DNA from: Tumebacillus permanentifrigoris | Lineage (GTDB): Bacteria; Bacillota; Bacilli; Tumebacillales; Tumebacillaceae | Reading direction: 5' to 3' | Length of the DNA: 64,000 nucleotides | Assembly: GCF_003148565.1 (NCBI RefSeq) | Contig: NZ_QGGL01000006.1 | Coordinates: 1-64,000, forward strand | Shown here: positions 38,988 through 47,820 of the stretch, in pieces | Layout: every line of letters starts with the position of its first letter | Numbering within the stretch: position 1 is the stretch's first letter | Made by a program: the position numbers and the translations under genes | The notes under the pieces: model-generated | The model's input: the letters and a program-made list of their open reading frames with translations, nothing else | The model's database searches: none | Told to the model about the DNA's origin: nothing

Positions 38988-39087
38988 CGAGTTTCACCCT
39001 TTCATTTTTTATGTCAACAAGGTTTGAGTCTATCAGAACTCTACGGAATGCGATAGGGAGAATTTCTGGAGGAGTTGGGAGCCTGCG

Positions 39088-39606
39088 ATGAGAGAGGTTT
39101 GGATGCAAGCGTACAAGCACGATGGGCGTGAACACCGCCGCTGGGTCAAACTGTATGAACTTCCAGCGGAACGCGGTGTGATGTGGATTGAGCCGGACAC
39201 GCCCGTTCTCGAAGCGGACGGTGGGGAATGGTCAAGTCCGTTTCCGGTGATCTATTGGGTCCACCCAGAGAAGTGGTTCAATGTCGCGGTGCTCTGCAAG
39301 CAGGATGGCACGGCCTATTATTGCAACATCGCCAGCCCGATTGAGTTTGAGGAGGAACGCAATCTCTATAAGTTCATTGACTATGATGTGGATCTGATTG
39401 TGAATGAGGAAGGGGTCTACGAAATCGTCGATGAGGAAGAATTGACGGAACACGCGCATGCGATGCACTATCCGACAGAGATCCTGCACAAGATCGCAGA
39501 GGCGACTGCGGAGCTGATCGCGCTTTTTGAAGCGCGTGAGGGCCCGTTCGACCCGGAGGCGCGCTCGCGCTGGACGCAGTTGTGGGAAGCGGCACAGGGG
39601 GAATAG
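39088..39606 (+). CDS. DUF402 protein, nucleoside tri/diphosphatase-like
   Basis: A 172-residue DUF402 protein related to Bacillus YgaC and staphylococcal Ntdp. Motifs WVHPEKWFNVAVLCKQDGTAYYCNIASP and FIDYDVDLIVNEEG hold the acidic residues that bind the metal. It may hydrolyse nucleoside di/triphosphates. The gene divergent from it is the metallophosphoesterase. ATG 39088 follows CTGGAGGAG. Confidence 0.85.
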   Translation: MREVWMQAYKHDGREHRRWVKLYELPAERGVMWIEPDTPVLEADGGEWSSPFPVIYWVHPEKWFNVAVLCKQDGTAYYCNIASPIEFEEERNLYKFIDYDVDLIVNEEGVYEIVDEEELTEHAHAMHYPTEILHKIAEATAELIALFEAREGPFDPEARSRWTQLWEAAQGE

Positions 39607-39661
39607 GGGAGCGCTCGATCACAGATACTAGGGGTATACGTGTGAGAGAGGTGAATCCAGA

Positions 39662-40120
39662 ATGGCAAAACCAATTGTGCTGGCTTCGTTCCCGAGCTAC
39701 CAACAAGCGCATGACACCATTCAGAAGCTGTACGACGCAGGGATGAACGATTTCACGGTTCTCTATCTGCAGAACAAAGGCGATGAGAATGGCGACGGGC
39801 TGGAAGGCTTCTATCCAGGCGTCACCCCGTTTATCCAAAACATCGTCTCCGACTCCACCCCCGTTCAAGGGGAGATCGAAGCCCCGCAACTCAACGCCCT
39901 GCCAGGCACCAACCACCAGCGCACGATGGTCACGGTCGAAGATCGTCTGCGCTCGTATGGCATCCCAGAGGCGTCGATCTCCAAAGCCTGCGATCAGGTT
40001 CGCAACGGCAACACGCTGGCCGTGTTCCGCGATGGCGACAATTTGGACAATGTCGAACGTCAGTTAAAAGGCGATGTCCCCTATGTCGAGATGGTGACTG
40101 GCCAGAACAAGCATTTCTAA
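39662..40120 (+). CDS. General-stress-protein-like hypothetical protein
   Basis: A 152-residue soluble protein. Its start (VLASFPSYQQAHDTIQKLYDAG) and end (RLRSYGIPEASISKACDQVRNGNTLAVF) resemble the domain of general stress protein 17M (YflT-like), in which a ferredoxin-like half is followed by a region about gliding pairs of helices. The middle has an acidic NKGDENGDGLEG loop that could bind Ca2+. GAGAGGTGAATC precedes ATG 39662. Confidence 0.65.
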   Translation: MAKPIVLASFPSYQQAHDTIQKLYDAGMNDFTVLYLQNKGDENGDGLEGFYPGVTPFIQNIVSDSTPVQGEIEAPQLNALPGTNHQRTMVTVEDRLRSYGIPEASISKACDQVRNGNTLAVFRDGDNLDNVERQLKGDVPYVEMVTGQNKHF

Positions 40121-40150
40121 GAAAACAGCCCTTGCGAGGGCTGTTTTTTT
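40121..40150 (+). terminator. Terminator after the stress-like gene
   Basis: AAAACAGCCCT pairs with AGGGCTGTTTT around TGCG. Confidence 0.9.
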
Positions 40151-40235
40151 ATCGATTTTCCATATCTCTTCCACATTTGGTGGGTACGCTGGTAGCAAGA
40201 ACATCTCATTCATTTGACGAAAGGTGGATCTCAAC

Positions 40236-40778
40236 ATGAAATTCCAAAAGCTTCTCGCAGGCGTTACGTTGGCAACGGTCTTGGCGGTCGGAGGTGGCGC
40301 TGCGGCGTTTGCTGCTGATTCCACGACCACAACGCCCGCACCGACTGAACATCAGGACCACCAAGGCAAGTTTCAGCATGAACACAAGAAGCTGACGGAG
40401 CAACAAAAGCAAGCGATCAAGGACGCAGGCATCGACTTCCAAGCGAACAAGGAAAACTGGAAGCAATTCCGCGAAACGCACAAGTCGATCAAGGAAACGC
40501 GCCAGAAGCTCGATGAGCTGGCGAAAAATGACAAGAACATCAAGAAGCAGATCCAAGCGGATCTTGCACCGACGGAGGCGGATGTGGAGAAGTTGAAAGC
40601 TCTCCGCGCGTCCGGTCGCGATCTGCACAAGCAATTCCGTGACGCGGTCGAGGCTGCCGATTCTGCGAAGATCAAGGACGCGTATGGCAAGCTGGAAGCC
40701 AACAAGCAAGAGTCGTTCAAACTGATGCAGTCGATCGACGCTGCGCTACAGGCGGAATTGAAAAAAGTGCAAGGCTAG
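40236..40778 (+). CDS. Secreted helical hypothetical protein
   Basis: A 180-residue exported protein. Signal peptide MKFQKLLAGVTLATVLAVGG with AFA-ADS cleavage. The mature part is Lys/Glu/Gln-rich and almost entirely helical (FRETHKSIKETRQKLDELAK, LKALRASGRDLHKQFRD), a likely coiled coil like Spy/CpxP-type chaperones or YckD-like proteins. AAAGGTGGATC precedes ATG 40236. Own terminator follows. Function unknown. Confidence 0.8.
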   Translation: MKFQKLLAGVTLATVLAVGGGAAAFAADSTTTTPAPTEHQDHQGKFQHEHKKLTEQQKQAIKDAGIDFQANKENWKQFRETHKSIKETRQKLDELAKNDKNIKKQIQADLAPTEADVEKLKALRASGRDLHKQFRDAVEAADSAKIKDAYGKLEANKQESFKLMQSIDAALQAELKKVQG

Positions 40779-40793
40779 GACGTCTGTGCAACA

Positions 40794-40829
40794 GGCCAGC
40801 CCCGGCGACGGTGGCTGGCTTTTTTGTGC
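40794..40829 (+). terminator. Terminator after the secreted helical protein
   Basis: GCCAGCC pairs with GGCTGGC around an 11-base loop, followed by TTTTTT. Confidence 0.88.
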
Positions 40830-40877
40830 TATCCTAGAGGGAGGATGAATGTTATAATCACCTCGTACATAGAAGTA

Positions 40878-40894
40878 CTAGTACCTGATCTTAA
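40878..40894. promoter_or_regulatory. FapR-type operator before fabL
   Basis: CTAGTACCTGATCTTAA carries the TTAGTACCT half-site and the partner half of FapR boxes, 20 bases before fabL. Confidence 0.7.
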
Positions 40895-40912
40895 CTTTTG
40901 GAGGTATCTAGC

Positions 40913-41671
40913 ATGGCTAGTTTGACTGGTAAAATCGCGCTCGTCACCGGCGGCACTCGTGGCATCGGGCGGGCGATTGCATTGCGTTTGGCAGAGGAAG
41001 GCGCGGATGTGGTAATCAACTTTTTCCGCAACCGCAAGCCTGCCGAGGAAACCAAGGCGATGATCGAAGCGCTCGGTCGCCGCTGCCATATCATCAAGGC
41101 CAATGTCGGCGATCTCGAGAAGCACCAAGTGATTTTTGATGAAATTCAGGACGTGATGGGCGGTCTGGACATCCTCGTCTCCAACGCCGCTTCTGGCGTG
41201 CAACTCCCGGCGATGGAAGTCGAGGAGAAACACTGGGACTGGACGCTGAACATCAACGCCAAGGCTCTGTTGTTCCTCGCGCAAAAGGCAGTCCCGATGA
41301 TGGAAGCGCGCGGAGGCGGCTCGATCGTAGCGATCTCCTCGCTCGGCTCGCGTTTCGCGCTGAAAAACTACACGTGTGTCGGGACTTCCAAGGCTGCGCT
41401 CGAATCGCTCGTCCGCTACCTCGGCGTCGAACTCGCTCCGAAAAACATCATCGTCAACGGGGTTTCAGGTGCAGCGGTCGATACCGATGCGCTGACGCAC
41501 TTCCCGAACCGCGAAGAGATGATCCAACACGCGATCGACCGCACGCCGGCCGGCCGCATGATCACGCCGGAGGATCTCGCAAACTCGGTGCTGTTCCTGT
41601 GCTCCGACCAGTCCCGGATGATCGTGGGCCAAACGTTGGTCATCGACGGCGGCTTTTCGCTGATCGGCTAA
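40913..41671 (+). CDS. fabL: Enoyl-[acyl-carrier-protein] reductase FabL
   Basis: A 252-residue NADPH-dependent enoyl-ACP reductase of the FabL type. The cofactor loop ALVTGGTRGIGRAIALRLAEEG and distinctive FabL stretches are present: SNAASGVQLPAMEVEEKHWDWTLNINAKALLF, NYTCVGTSKAALESLVRYLGVEL, VDTDALTHFPNREEM and TPAGRMI. These set it apart from general SDR enzymes and FabG. A FapR operator lies just upstream. AACTTTTGGAGG precedes ATG 40913. Having both FabI and FabL resembles B. subtilis and may alter triclosan response. Confidence 0.92.
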   Translation: MASLTGKIALVTGGTRGIGRAIALRLAEEGADVVINFFRNRKPAEETKAMIEALGRRCHIIKANVGDLEKHQVIFDEIQDVMGGLDILVSNAASGVQLPAMEVEEKHWDWTLNINAKALLFLAQKAVPMMEARGGGSIVAISSLGSRFALKNYTCVGTSKAALESLVRYLGVELAPKNIIVNGVSGAAVDTDALTHFPNREEMIQHAIDRTPAGRMITPEDLANSVLFLCSDQSRMIVGQTLVIDGGFSLIG

Positions 41672-41725
41672 CCACGTTTGACCACAAATACCCAGTGCAG
41701 TAAGATAGTAACGAGGTGATTGCAC

Positions 41726-42100
41726 ATGGAACACCAAGACGATAAGATTCTGCGCAGTAATGAGTTCATGGTCATCCAATCGGCGATTGCGGCCGCGAAT
41801 TTTGCGATCGGCGCGTTTACGGTCGAATCGAAAGCTCAGGAAGCGATGGGCAACCAAGACATGGTCGCTCGACTGCAGGTCGCGCTGGACAAAGCCAAGG
41901 CTGACCGCAAGTTTGTCACGGGCCTGTTCGAAGTTCTGCTAGAAGGCAACTTTACCGACGAGCCGGACTTCAAAAAAGCCCTCAACCTCGTGTATGAGTA
42001 CAACTCGTTGATCGACCACTCGTTGATCAATGGTCGATCCGCGTTCCTGCCGCTCGGCGCTGTGCCGAACATGCGCTTCGATCGTTACGAAGAGCAATAA
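41726..42100 (+). CDS. Hypothetical protein (124 aa)
   Basis: A 124-residue helical protein (FMVIQSAIAAANFAIGAFTVESK, RKFVTGLFEVLLEGNFTD) with a conserved-looking end (GRSAFLPLGAVPNMRFDRYEEQ). AACGAGGTGATTG precedes ATG 41726. Family not recognised. It follows fabL by 55 bases and shares its terminator. Confidence 0.7.
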   Translation: MEHQDDKILRSNEFMVIQSAIAAANFAIGAFTVESKAQEAMGNQDMVARLQVALDKAKADRKFVTGLFEVLLEGNFTDEPDFKKALNLVYEYNSLIDHSLINGRSAFLPLGAVPNMRFDRYEEQ

Positions 42101-42107
42101 GTCCTCG

Positions 42108-42149
42108 CCAAAAAACCAGCGGGCCCAAGCGGCCGCTGGTTTTTTTTTC
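42108..42149 (+). terminator. Terminator before the cobalamin riboswitch
   Basis: AAAAAACCAGCGG pairs with CCGCTGGTTTTTT. Confidence 0.92.
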
Positions 42150-42195
42150 TGCACAATGGTACACTAGTTTTGTAATTTGCTAGCAATGCGCCTTA

Positions 42196-42350
42196 AAGTT
42201 GGCATGTCTGTCATGCCACAGGGAAAGCGGTGTGAATCCGCTGCAGCCCCCGCTACTGTATACGGTGACGACCTCGCAACAATCCCATTGTGCCGACGCG
42301 GCATGAGAAGGGGCGATCGTCGGTGGACCCGTGAGCCAGGAAACCTGCTT
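42196..42350 (+). promoter_or_regulatory. Cobalamin riboswitch
   Basis: The core GGGAAAGCGGTGTGAATCCG, then CTGCAGCCCCCGCTACTGTA, and the B12 box GAGCCAGGAAACCTGC at 42332-42348 match the adenosylcobalamin riboswitch. A terminator at 42430 follows as expression platform. It governs the DUF4430/ECF genes downstream and identifies their substrate class as cobalamin or corrinoid. Confidence 0.95.
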
Positions 42351-42429
42351 TGAAGGCGTTTCTCGTACAGCCTTCGGTGGGAAGGTTCAGGGGTACTCTG
42401 CCATGGTTTATCTGCGCAGGACTGAACTG

Positions 42430-42461
42430 TTCTCCCGACCGACCGGTTTGGGAGTTTTTTA
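42430..42461 (+). terminator. Riboswitch-controlled terminator
   Basis: CTCCC and GGGAG pair with an inner ACC/GGT stem (CTCCCGACCGACCGGTTTGGG), followed by AGTTTTTTAT. It lies 80 bases after the B12 box. Confidence 0.8.
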
Positions 42462-42494
42462 TTTGTGTGAGAGATGGAAGGAGCACGACTACAG

Positions 42495-43796
42495 ATGAAT
42501 CGCAAGTTTGCAAAAATCGCCGCTTCCACGCTGCTGATCGCAGGCCTGATGGCCCCGACGCTCAGCGTGCATGCCGCTGCCAACACCAAAGCCCATGTCA
42601 AGGTCCGCGTCGTCGGCCCGAACGGGTTCCAAAAGCAAGAGTTTCTCGAAGTCGGGAACGAATCCTACAAAAACGCCTCGGGTGAATCCATCGCGATGGA
42701 CAAACCGACCGTGATGGGCGCACTCGTCGACATCGCGGCACAGGAAGGCTTTGACTACAGCGCGAACAGCACCCAGTATGGCGTGTATGTAACCAAGATC
42801 AACGGGGCTGCTGAGAAGACGATCAACAAAAACACCGCGTGGCTCGCTTGGCTGAACGGCAAGTCGCTCGACGTCTCCGCAGACGCGACCGAACTGCACG
42901 ACGGTGATGAAGTGGTCTGGGGCTTCACTGATTTTACGCAAACGCTGTACCCAAAAGTGGAGTTCTCCACCACCCACCCGCAAGTGGGCGAGGAATTCAC
43001 GGTGAAAGTCACGGCGGAGAAAACCACTTATGATGAGAAGTGGAATGCGACGACCACCGTGGTGCCGATCGAAGGCGCCTCGCTGATGACGGTCAATGCT
43101 GACGAAGCGGAGTTTGTCACCGACAAAGACGGCGTGGCACATGTCAAGCTCGACGACATCGGTCTGGTCACGCTGAACCTCGACAAAATCGACCCGGAAA
43201 CCCGTCTGCCGCTGATCATCCGTTCTGGCGACCTGAACGTGCTGGTCGGCAACGCTGGCTACGGCTTCTCAGACGCAGAAACTTTCCACTGGGCCGAATC
43301 GGAAATCAATTGGTTTGGCAAAAATGCGTTGGCTGTGGGCGATGGCACCAACCACTTCGAACCGGGTCGTCCGGTCACTCGCGCTGAACTCGCGAAGTTC
43401 GTAGCTCTGCTCGGCGACCTGAACTTGGGCGGGGCTCAGACGTTCCCGGATGTCGTGTCGCACAGCCCGTACAACAAGTTCATCCAGACTACATCGCGCC
43501 TCGGGTTGATGAGCGGCGATGCGGAAGGCACATTCCGCCCCGATGCCCCGGTCACCCGTGAAGAGCTCGCGGTCGTGCTGGGTCGTTATGGCAAGCTCCA
43601 ACCGGCCACCGCGCCGCACTTGTCCTTCACCGACCAAGCGGAAGTCTCCGGCTACGCGGCAGGCTACGTGCAAACGCTGGTCGATCAAGGCTACCTGCAC
43701 GGCGATGCAGAAGGCACGTTCCGCCCACAAGCTCCGGCGATTCGCGCCGAAGTTGCAAAAGTGTTGGCGACTGTGTATAAAGCGAACCAGAAGTAG
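42495..43796 (+). CDS. SLH-anchored DUF4430 (transcobalamin-like) surface protein
   Basis: A 433-residue exported protein: signal peptide ending SVHAAANT. A DUF4430 domain (about 75-147: VMGALVDIAAQEGFDYSA, GVYVTKINGAAEKT, WLAWLNGKSLDVSADATELHDGDEVVWGF) matches the C-terminal domain of animal intrinsic factor and transcobalamin. An Ig-like region (about 150-255) and three SLH repeats (about 258-433) that bind pyruvylated wall polymers follow. Placed right behind a B12 riboswitch, it should capture corrinoids at the cell surface. GAAGGAGC precedes ATG 42495. Confidence 0.9.
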   Translation: MNRKFAKIAASTLLIAGLMAPTLSVHAAANTKAHVKVRVVGPNGFQKQEFLEVGNESYKNASGESIAMDKPTVMGALVDIAAQEGFDYSANSTQYGVYVTKINGAAEKTINKNTAWLAWLNGKSLDVSADATELHDGDEVVWGFTDFTQTLYPKVEFSTTHPQVGEEFTVKVTAEKTTYDEKWNATTTVVPIEGASLMTVNADEAEFVTDKDGVAHVKLDDIGLVTLNLDKIDPETRLPLIIRSGDLNVLVGNAGYGFSDAETFHWAESEINWFGKNALAVGDGTNHFEPGRPVTRAELAKFVALLGDLNLGGAQTFPDVVSHSPYNKFIQTTSRLGLMSGDAEGTFRPDAPVTREELAVVLGRYGKLQPATAPHLSFTDQAEVSGYAAGYVQTLVDQGYLHGDAEGTFRPQAPAIRAEVAKVLATVYKANQK

Positions 43797-43809
43797 CATA
43801 GGTACGTGT

Positions 43810-43845
43810 GGAGTGGAGGCTCGGTGCGAGCCTCACTCCTTTTTC
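43810..43845 (+). terminator. Internal terminator in the cobalamin operon
   Basis: GGAGTGGAGGCTCG pairs with CGAGCCTCACTCC (one bulge) around GTG, followed by TTTTTCTT. It separates the surface protein from the transporter genes, so the first gene should be more abundant. Confidence 0.85.
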
Positions 43846-43872
43846 TTACAGGTGAGGAGGGAGTAGGCAATC

Positions 43873-45150
43873 ATGAAGAAAGCAACAGGTCTTGGGCTTT
43901 TTGTTGCGCTTGCACTGGTCGGTACCGCATGCGGCAAATCGTCATCTGAACTCAACAAGCCGGAAACGCTGCCGCAGCAAGAGGTGCAGGCCGCGGTCGT
44001 CGATGACAACAAACAGGAAGCGGAACCAAAATCCCAAGAACCGCAGAGCAAGCCCGCTGACAAAAACGCATCGACCGGCAACGCCTCCGATCCGTCAACA
44101 TCCAACAAAAGCTCTGCGGCCACAGCTGCATCGGGAGGTTCAAGCAGTAGCACAGGTGGGGGTGGCAACGCGCCCTCGTCTGGGTCAACTCCGGCCAGCG
44201 CGGGGAATTCAACCACCCCAGGGAGCGCGAACCAGGGCGACACGTCTGGGCCTAGCACACAGGCGGGGAGTGCAACTCCCGCTGGCCAATTTGAACTCTC
44301 TGTCACGGAGTACTTCGGGTCGAACGGGATCTTCAAGCAAGGAGTTTCCTACTCCGCAGAGCAGAGCTTGCTCGACACGATGCGCGATCATTTGGAGATC
44401 GAGACCGCATACGGCGGAGGCTATGTGAACTCGATCAACGGGACGAAGTCGGGGTATACGGATAAGTCGTTTTTCACCCGCAAAAAACGCGACTGGTTCT
44501 ACTATGTCAATGGCAGCATCGGCAAGGTGGGAGCTGACGCGATCAAGCCGAAGTCGGGCGATGCGGTCTGGTGGGATTACCACGATTGGTCGGGGGATGG
44601 TTCCAGCACACCGCACGTGGTCGCCTCGTACCCGCATCCGTTCACGACGGGATACGACGGGGCACAGCCGGGCACGACGATTTTTTATAGTGGGGATCAC
44701 GCCTCCGACGCTGCTCGTCTGGCAACCGCCTTGCGTGGATTGGGTGCGGGCAACGTCAGCACCACAGCGTATGCGGATGACAAAGTGGCGCATCCGTCAA
44801 CCAACGCGATCGTGCTCGGCACGTGGGGCGAACTTGGCGAACAAGCGGCGGTGCAGACCTTGTTCGGCGCACCGACGCGCACGGGGCTGTACGCGAAGTT
44901 TGGTGGGGATCATGTGCAAGCGCTCACTTATCAGGGCAAGTCGACCGACCGCAACGGTCAATCCGCGATCCTCGCCAGCGGCAGCAACGGAGGTGGTGGT
45001 ACGACACCGACGTGGCTCGTCATCGGCGCGACAGAAGCTGGATTGGACCAAGCAATCGACATCATGATCACCAGCCCTGACAAACTGCACGGCAAGATCG
45101 GCGTCGTCATCAACGGCACAGACGCGCTCGCCGTGCCGGTCGCACAATGA
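43873..45150 (+). CDS. DUF4430 lipoprotein, probable corrinoid-binding
   Basis: A 425-residue lipoprotein: lipobox ALVGTAC, then a long Ser/Gly/Thr/Pro/Gln-rich linker (about 25-138). A DUF4430 domain (about 140-235: SLLDTMRDHLEIETAYGGGYVNSING, WFYYVNGSIGKVGADAIKPKSGDAVWWDYHDW) is followed by a second alpha/beta region (GTTIFYSGDHASDAARLATALRG, NAIVLGTWGELGEQ). The linker would let the domain reach through the wall. Its stop overlaps ecfT by four bases, so it is the transporter's extracellular partner. Confidence 0.88.
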   Translation: MKKATGLGLFVALALVGTACGKSSSELNKPETLPQQEVQAAVVDDNKQEAEPKSQEPQSKPADKNASTGNASDPSTSNKSSAATAASGGSSSSTGGGGNAPSSGSTPASAGNSTTPGSANQGDTSGPSTQAGSATPAGQFELSVTEYFGSNGIFKQGVSYSAEQSLLDTMRDHLEIETAYGGGYVNSINGTKSGYTDKSFFTRKKRDWFYYVNGSIGKVGADAIKPKSGDAVWWDYHDWSGDGSSTPHVVASYPHPFTTGYDGAQPGTTIFYSGDHASDAARLATALRGLGAGNVSTTAYADDKVAHPSTNAIVLGTWGELGEQAAVQTLFGAPTRTGLYAKFGGDHVQALTYQGKSTDRNGQSAILASGSNGGGGTTPTWLVIGATEAGLDQAIDIMITSPDKLHGKIGVVINGTDALAVPVAQ

Positions 45151-46058
45151 GCGGAGGGTCAAAAGATCCCAGGATGCGAGAGCTGTACGGGCATGCGCTG
45201 ACGTTGCTTTTTTATCCGTTTCTGTTGCTGATGGTTTCCGTCTTGACGTTTCACCCGCTGTATCTGGGCGCAGAATGGGTCGTGCTGTTGTTTGCACTCG
45301 CTCTGCATGGAGGCTTGCGCACCTATGCGAGGACGTTGAAGTTTGCCATCCCGATCTTGCTCCTGATCCTCGTGATCAACGTCCTGCTGAACAAAAACGG
45401 CGCGACCCTGCTCTACAAAGGACCCTCTGTCGCGGTGATCGGACAGCTTCGCATCACGGGGGAAGCACTGGCCTACGGGTTGGTGATGGGTCTGAGGATG
45501 TTGGTGTTTTTCGGGATCTTTGCCCTCACACTGCACTGGTTGTCTGCTGACCGTGCCCTCGAATTGTCTGCCAAGGTCGCCAAGAAATCGGCCGTTACGG
45601 CGATGATGACGACCCGCCTGATTCCGTACCTCTCCGAACAGGCAGAGCAGATCGGAGATGTCCTCCAGACGCGCGGTGTCCGCTTCAACGATGGACATGT
45701 GTTGCGCCGCCTCGCCGCCCGCCGTCCGATGCTCGGGGTCTTGTTGATCTCCGCGCTGGAAGGATCGTGGCAAGTCGCAGAAGCGATGGAAGCACGCGGA
45801 TTCGGTCAAGGCAAACGCTCGTCCTACTCCCGGGAACGGTGGGGGCGGCGCGATGTCTACACGTGGAGCGCGTTTCTCGCAGCCATCGCGCTCGTCGTCT
45901 GGTCATGGACGACGGCGTGGACTTACATCGACTACTATCCGCGCATCCACACCAAGATGAGCGAGGAAGGCCCGTGGCCGACGATCCTGCATGCACTGGT
46001 GCTGTCTATTGCGCTCGCCTTGCCGCCCGTTCTGTTGAAAAAAAGGAGACGACACTAA
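45147..46058 (+). CDS. ecfT: ECF transporter T component
   Basis: A 303-residue integral membrane protein of the EcfT/CbiQ family, the scaffold coupling ATPases to the S component. It has five to six helices and the two coupling-helix motifs with Ala/Thr-Arg-Gly: LQTRGVRF and MEARGFGQG. It starts inside the stop of the DUF4430 lipoprotein and ends one base before the ATPase gene. Confidence 0.9.
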   Translation: MSGGSKDPRMRELYGHALTLLFYPFLLLMVSVLTFHPLYLGAEWVVLLFALALHGGLRTYARTLKFAIPILLLILVINVLLNKNGATLLYKGPSVAVIGQLRITGEALAYGLVMGLRMLVFFGIFALTLHWLSADRALELSAKVAKKSAVTAMMTTRLIPYLSEQAEQIGDVLQTRGVRFNDGHVLRRLAARRPMLGVLLISALEGSWQVAEAMEARGFGQGKRSSYSRERWGRRDVYTWSAFLAAIALVVWSWTTAWTYIDYYPRIHTKMSEEGPWPTILHALVLSIALALPPVLLKKRRRH

Positions 46059-46059
46059 G

Positions 46060-47820
46060 ATGGCACTTCCAGAACTGCTCCTCACGAACTTCACCTACTA
46101 CTACCCGGATGCTGAACGCCCGGCGCTCGACCAGATCAATTGGTCGGTGCGTCAGGGCGAGTTTGTGGTGCTCGCAGGCAAGTCTGGCTGTGGCAAGTCG
46201 ACGTTGCTCCGCGCTCTGAACGGTTTGGTGCCGGAGTTTTACGGCGGACGGGTGGGCGGCGTTGTGCAGTACCGGGGACGGTCGCTCGCGGAGTACGACA
46301 ACCGCCGAATCGCCTCGCATGTCGGGATGGTGTTTCAGGACCCAGAGCGGCAGTTGGTGATGACCGAAGTGGAGCGCGAATTGGCGTTTGGCTTGGAGAA
46401 TGCGCACGTTTCCACTTCGGAGATGCGGCGACGGGTGGCGGAGGTCTTGAACTTTTTTGACCTCGCCCCGCTGCGACACAAGCGCACCGCCGACCTCTCC
46501 GGCGGGGAGAAGCAAAAAGTCGCGATCGCCGCTGTGATGGCGTTGCAACCTGATGTGCTGTTGTTAGACGAACCGACGTCACAGCTCGACCCCGGCGCGG
46601 CGCAGGAGATCCTCGACCTGATCAAACGGCTGAACGAGGAGTTAGGCTTGACTGTCGTGTTGGTCGAACAGCGTCTCGACCGCGTCGTCCATCTCGCCGA
46701 CCGCATCGTGGCGCTGGATGGTGGGCGTATCGAGTATGACGGGTCGCCGCAAGGGTTTGCGCACTTTGCCGCCGAGCAACGCCCGGAGTTGTTGGTCCCA
46801 GTCACCAAACTGTTCGTGCAAGCAGGTCGTTCAGAGCGCCCGCTGACCGTCAAGGCAGCACGGCAACTGGTGCGCGAACAGATCGAAGCATCCGGCTGTG
46901 CGGTTGCGGACTTGGCACCGCGTCAGGAGGAAGCACCGCGCCGCGCGATGTCCTCGAAGCTCGCGCAGGTGATGAAAAAAATGTTCGGCGCAGGTCCGCT
47001 CGATCCACAGGATGTGTTGCTGGAAGCGCGGGATGTGCGGTTCGGCTACCCGCATGGCGTTGAGGTGTTGAAAGGCTTGCGCGTGCAGATCGGACGCGGG
47101 CAGTTCACCTCTCTATTGGGAGCCAACGGCGCAGGGAAGAGCACGCTGTTCCGTCAGTTTGCAGCACTTGCCAAACCGCAGGAGGGCAAAGTGCTTTTTG
47201 CAGGGCGGGACACCAAGTCGTTGGAACCGGCAGACTTAGCAGGGAAATTGGGCTATCTGTCGCAGAATCCGGGCGATTACCTGTTCCATGACACCTTGCG
47301 TGCGGAGTGTGAGTTTTCCAGAACGTTGGTGGGTTTGTCGGTAGGAGATGCGGAGGCGGAGCGCGTGCTGGCCAATGTGTTGGACAGCCTCGGGCTCCTG
47401 TCCTTGCTCGACCGCAACCCGCGCGACCTGAGCGGGGGGGAGCGACAACGGGCGGCGCTGGCGACCGTATTGGTGCAGCAACCGCAAGCTCTGCTCCTCG
47501 ATGAACCCACGCGGGGGTTGGATGCGGGGCAGAAGGAATCGCTCGGAGAGTGGTTGACCGCCTATGTGCGGGCTGGAGGTTCGGTGGTGTTGATCACGCA
47601 TGACATCGAATTCGCGGCGGAGTATGCTGAGCGGATTCTGCTCTTGGACGACGGACAGGTTGTCGCAGAGGGCAGCCCGCAGGACATGCTGACCCGTGGA
47701 CTGTTCTACTCCCCGCAAACCAGCCGGGTCTTCCACGGGGTCCTCGACCGCGTGGTCACGCTCGCTGATGGTGCGGAGGCACTTCGACGAATGGATGCCC
47801 AAGGAGGCGAGCACCGATGA
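46060..47820 (+). CDS. Fused double ATPase (EcfA-EcfA') of the ECF transporter
   Basis: A 586-residue protein with two complete ABC ATPase domains. First: GKSGCGKSTLLRALNGL, Q loop GMVFQDPERQLVM, LSGGEKQKVAI, LLLDEPTSQLDPG, switch His region VLVEQRLD. Second (from about 325): GANGAGKSTLFRQF, LSQNPGDYLF, LSGGERQRAAL, LLLDEPTRGLD, LITHDIEF. In most ECF systems the two ATPases are separate genes; here they are joined. It overlaps the S-component gene by four bases. Confidence 0.93.
   Translation: MALPELLLTNFTYYYPDAERPALDQINWSVRQGEFVVLAGKSGCGKSTLLRALNGLVPEFYGGRVGGVVQYRGRSLAEYDNRRIASHVGMVFQDPERQLVMTEVERELAFGLENAHVSTSEMRRRVAEVLNFFDLAPLRHKRTADLSGGEKQKVAIAAVMALQPDVLLLDEPTSQLDPGAAQEILDLIKRLNEELGLTVVLVEQRLDRVVHLADRIVALDGGRIEYDGSPQGFAHFAAEQRPELLVPVTKLFVQAGRSERPLTVKAARQLVREQIEASGCAVADLAPRQEEAPRRAMSSKLAQVMKKMFGAGPLDPQDVLLEARDVRFGYPHGVEVLKGLRVQIGRGQFTSLLGANGAGKSTLFRQFAALAKPQEGKVLFAGRDTKSLEPADLAGKLGYLSQNPGDYLFHDTLRAECEFSRTLVGLSVGDAEAERVLANVLDSLGLLSLLDRNPRDLSGGERQRAALATVLVQQPQALLLDEPTRGLDAGQKESLGEWLTAYVRAGGSVVLITHDIEFAAEYAERILLLDDGQVVAEGSPQDMLTRGLFYSPQTSRVFHGVLDRVVTLADGAEALRRMDAQGGEHR

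Noticed and set aside
40913-41671. Generic SDR or FabG for the gene at 40913
   Set aside because: Long stretches specific to FabL and a FapR box upstream favour enoyl reductase.
42196-42350. T-box or other leader instead of a cobalamin riboswitch
   Set aside because: The B12 box and the GGGAA...CTACTGT core are specific to cobalamin riboswitches, and the downstream domains agree.
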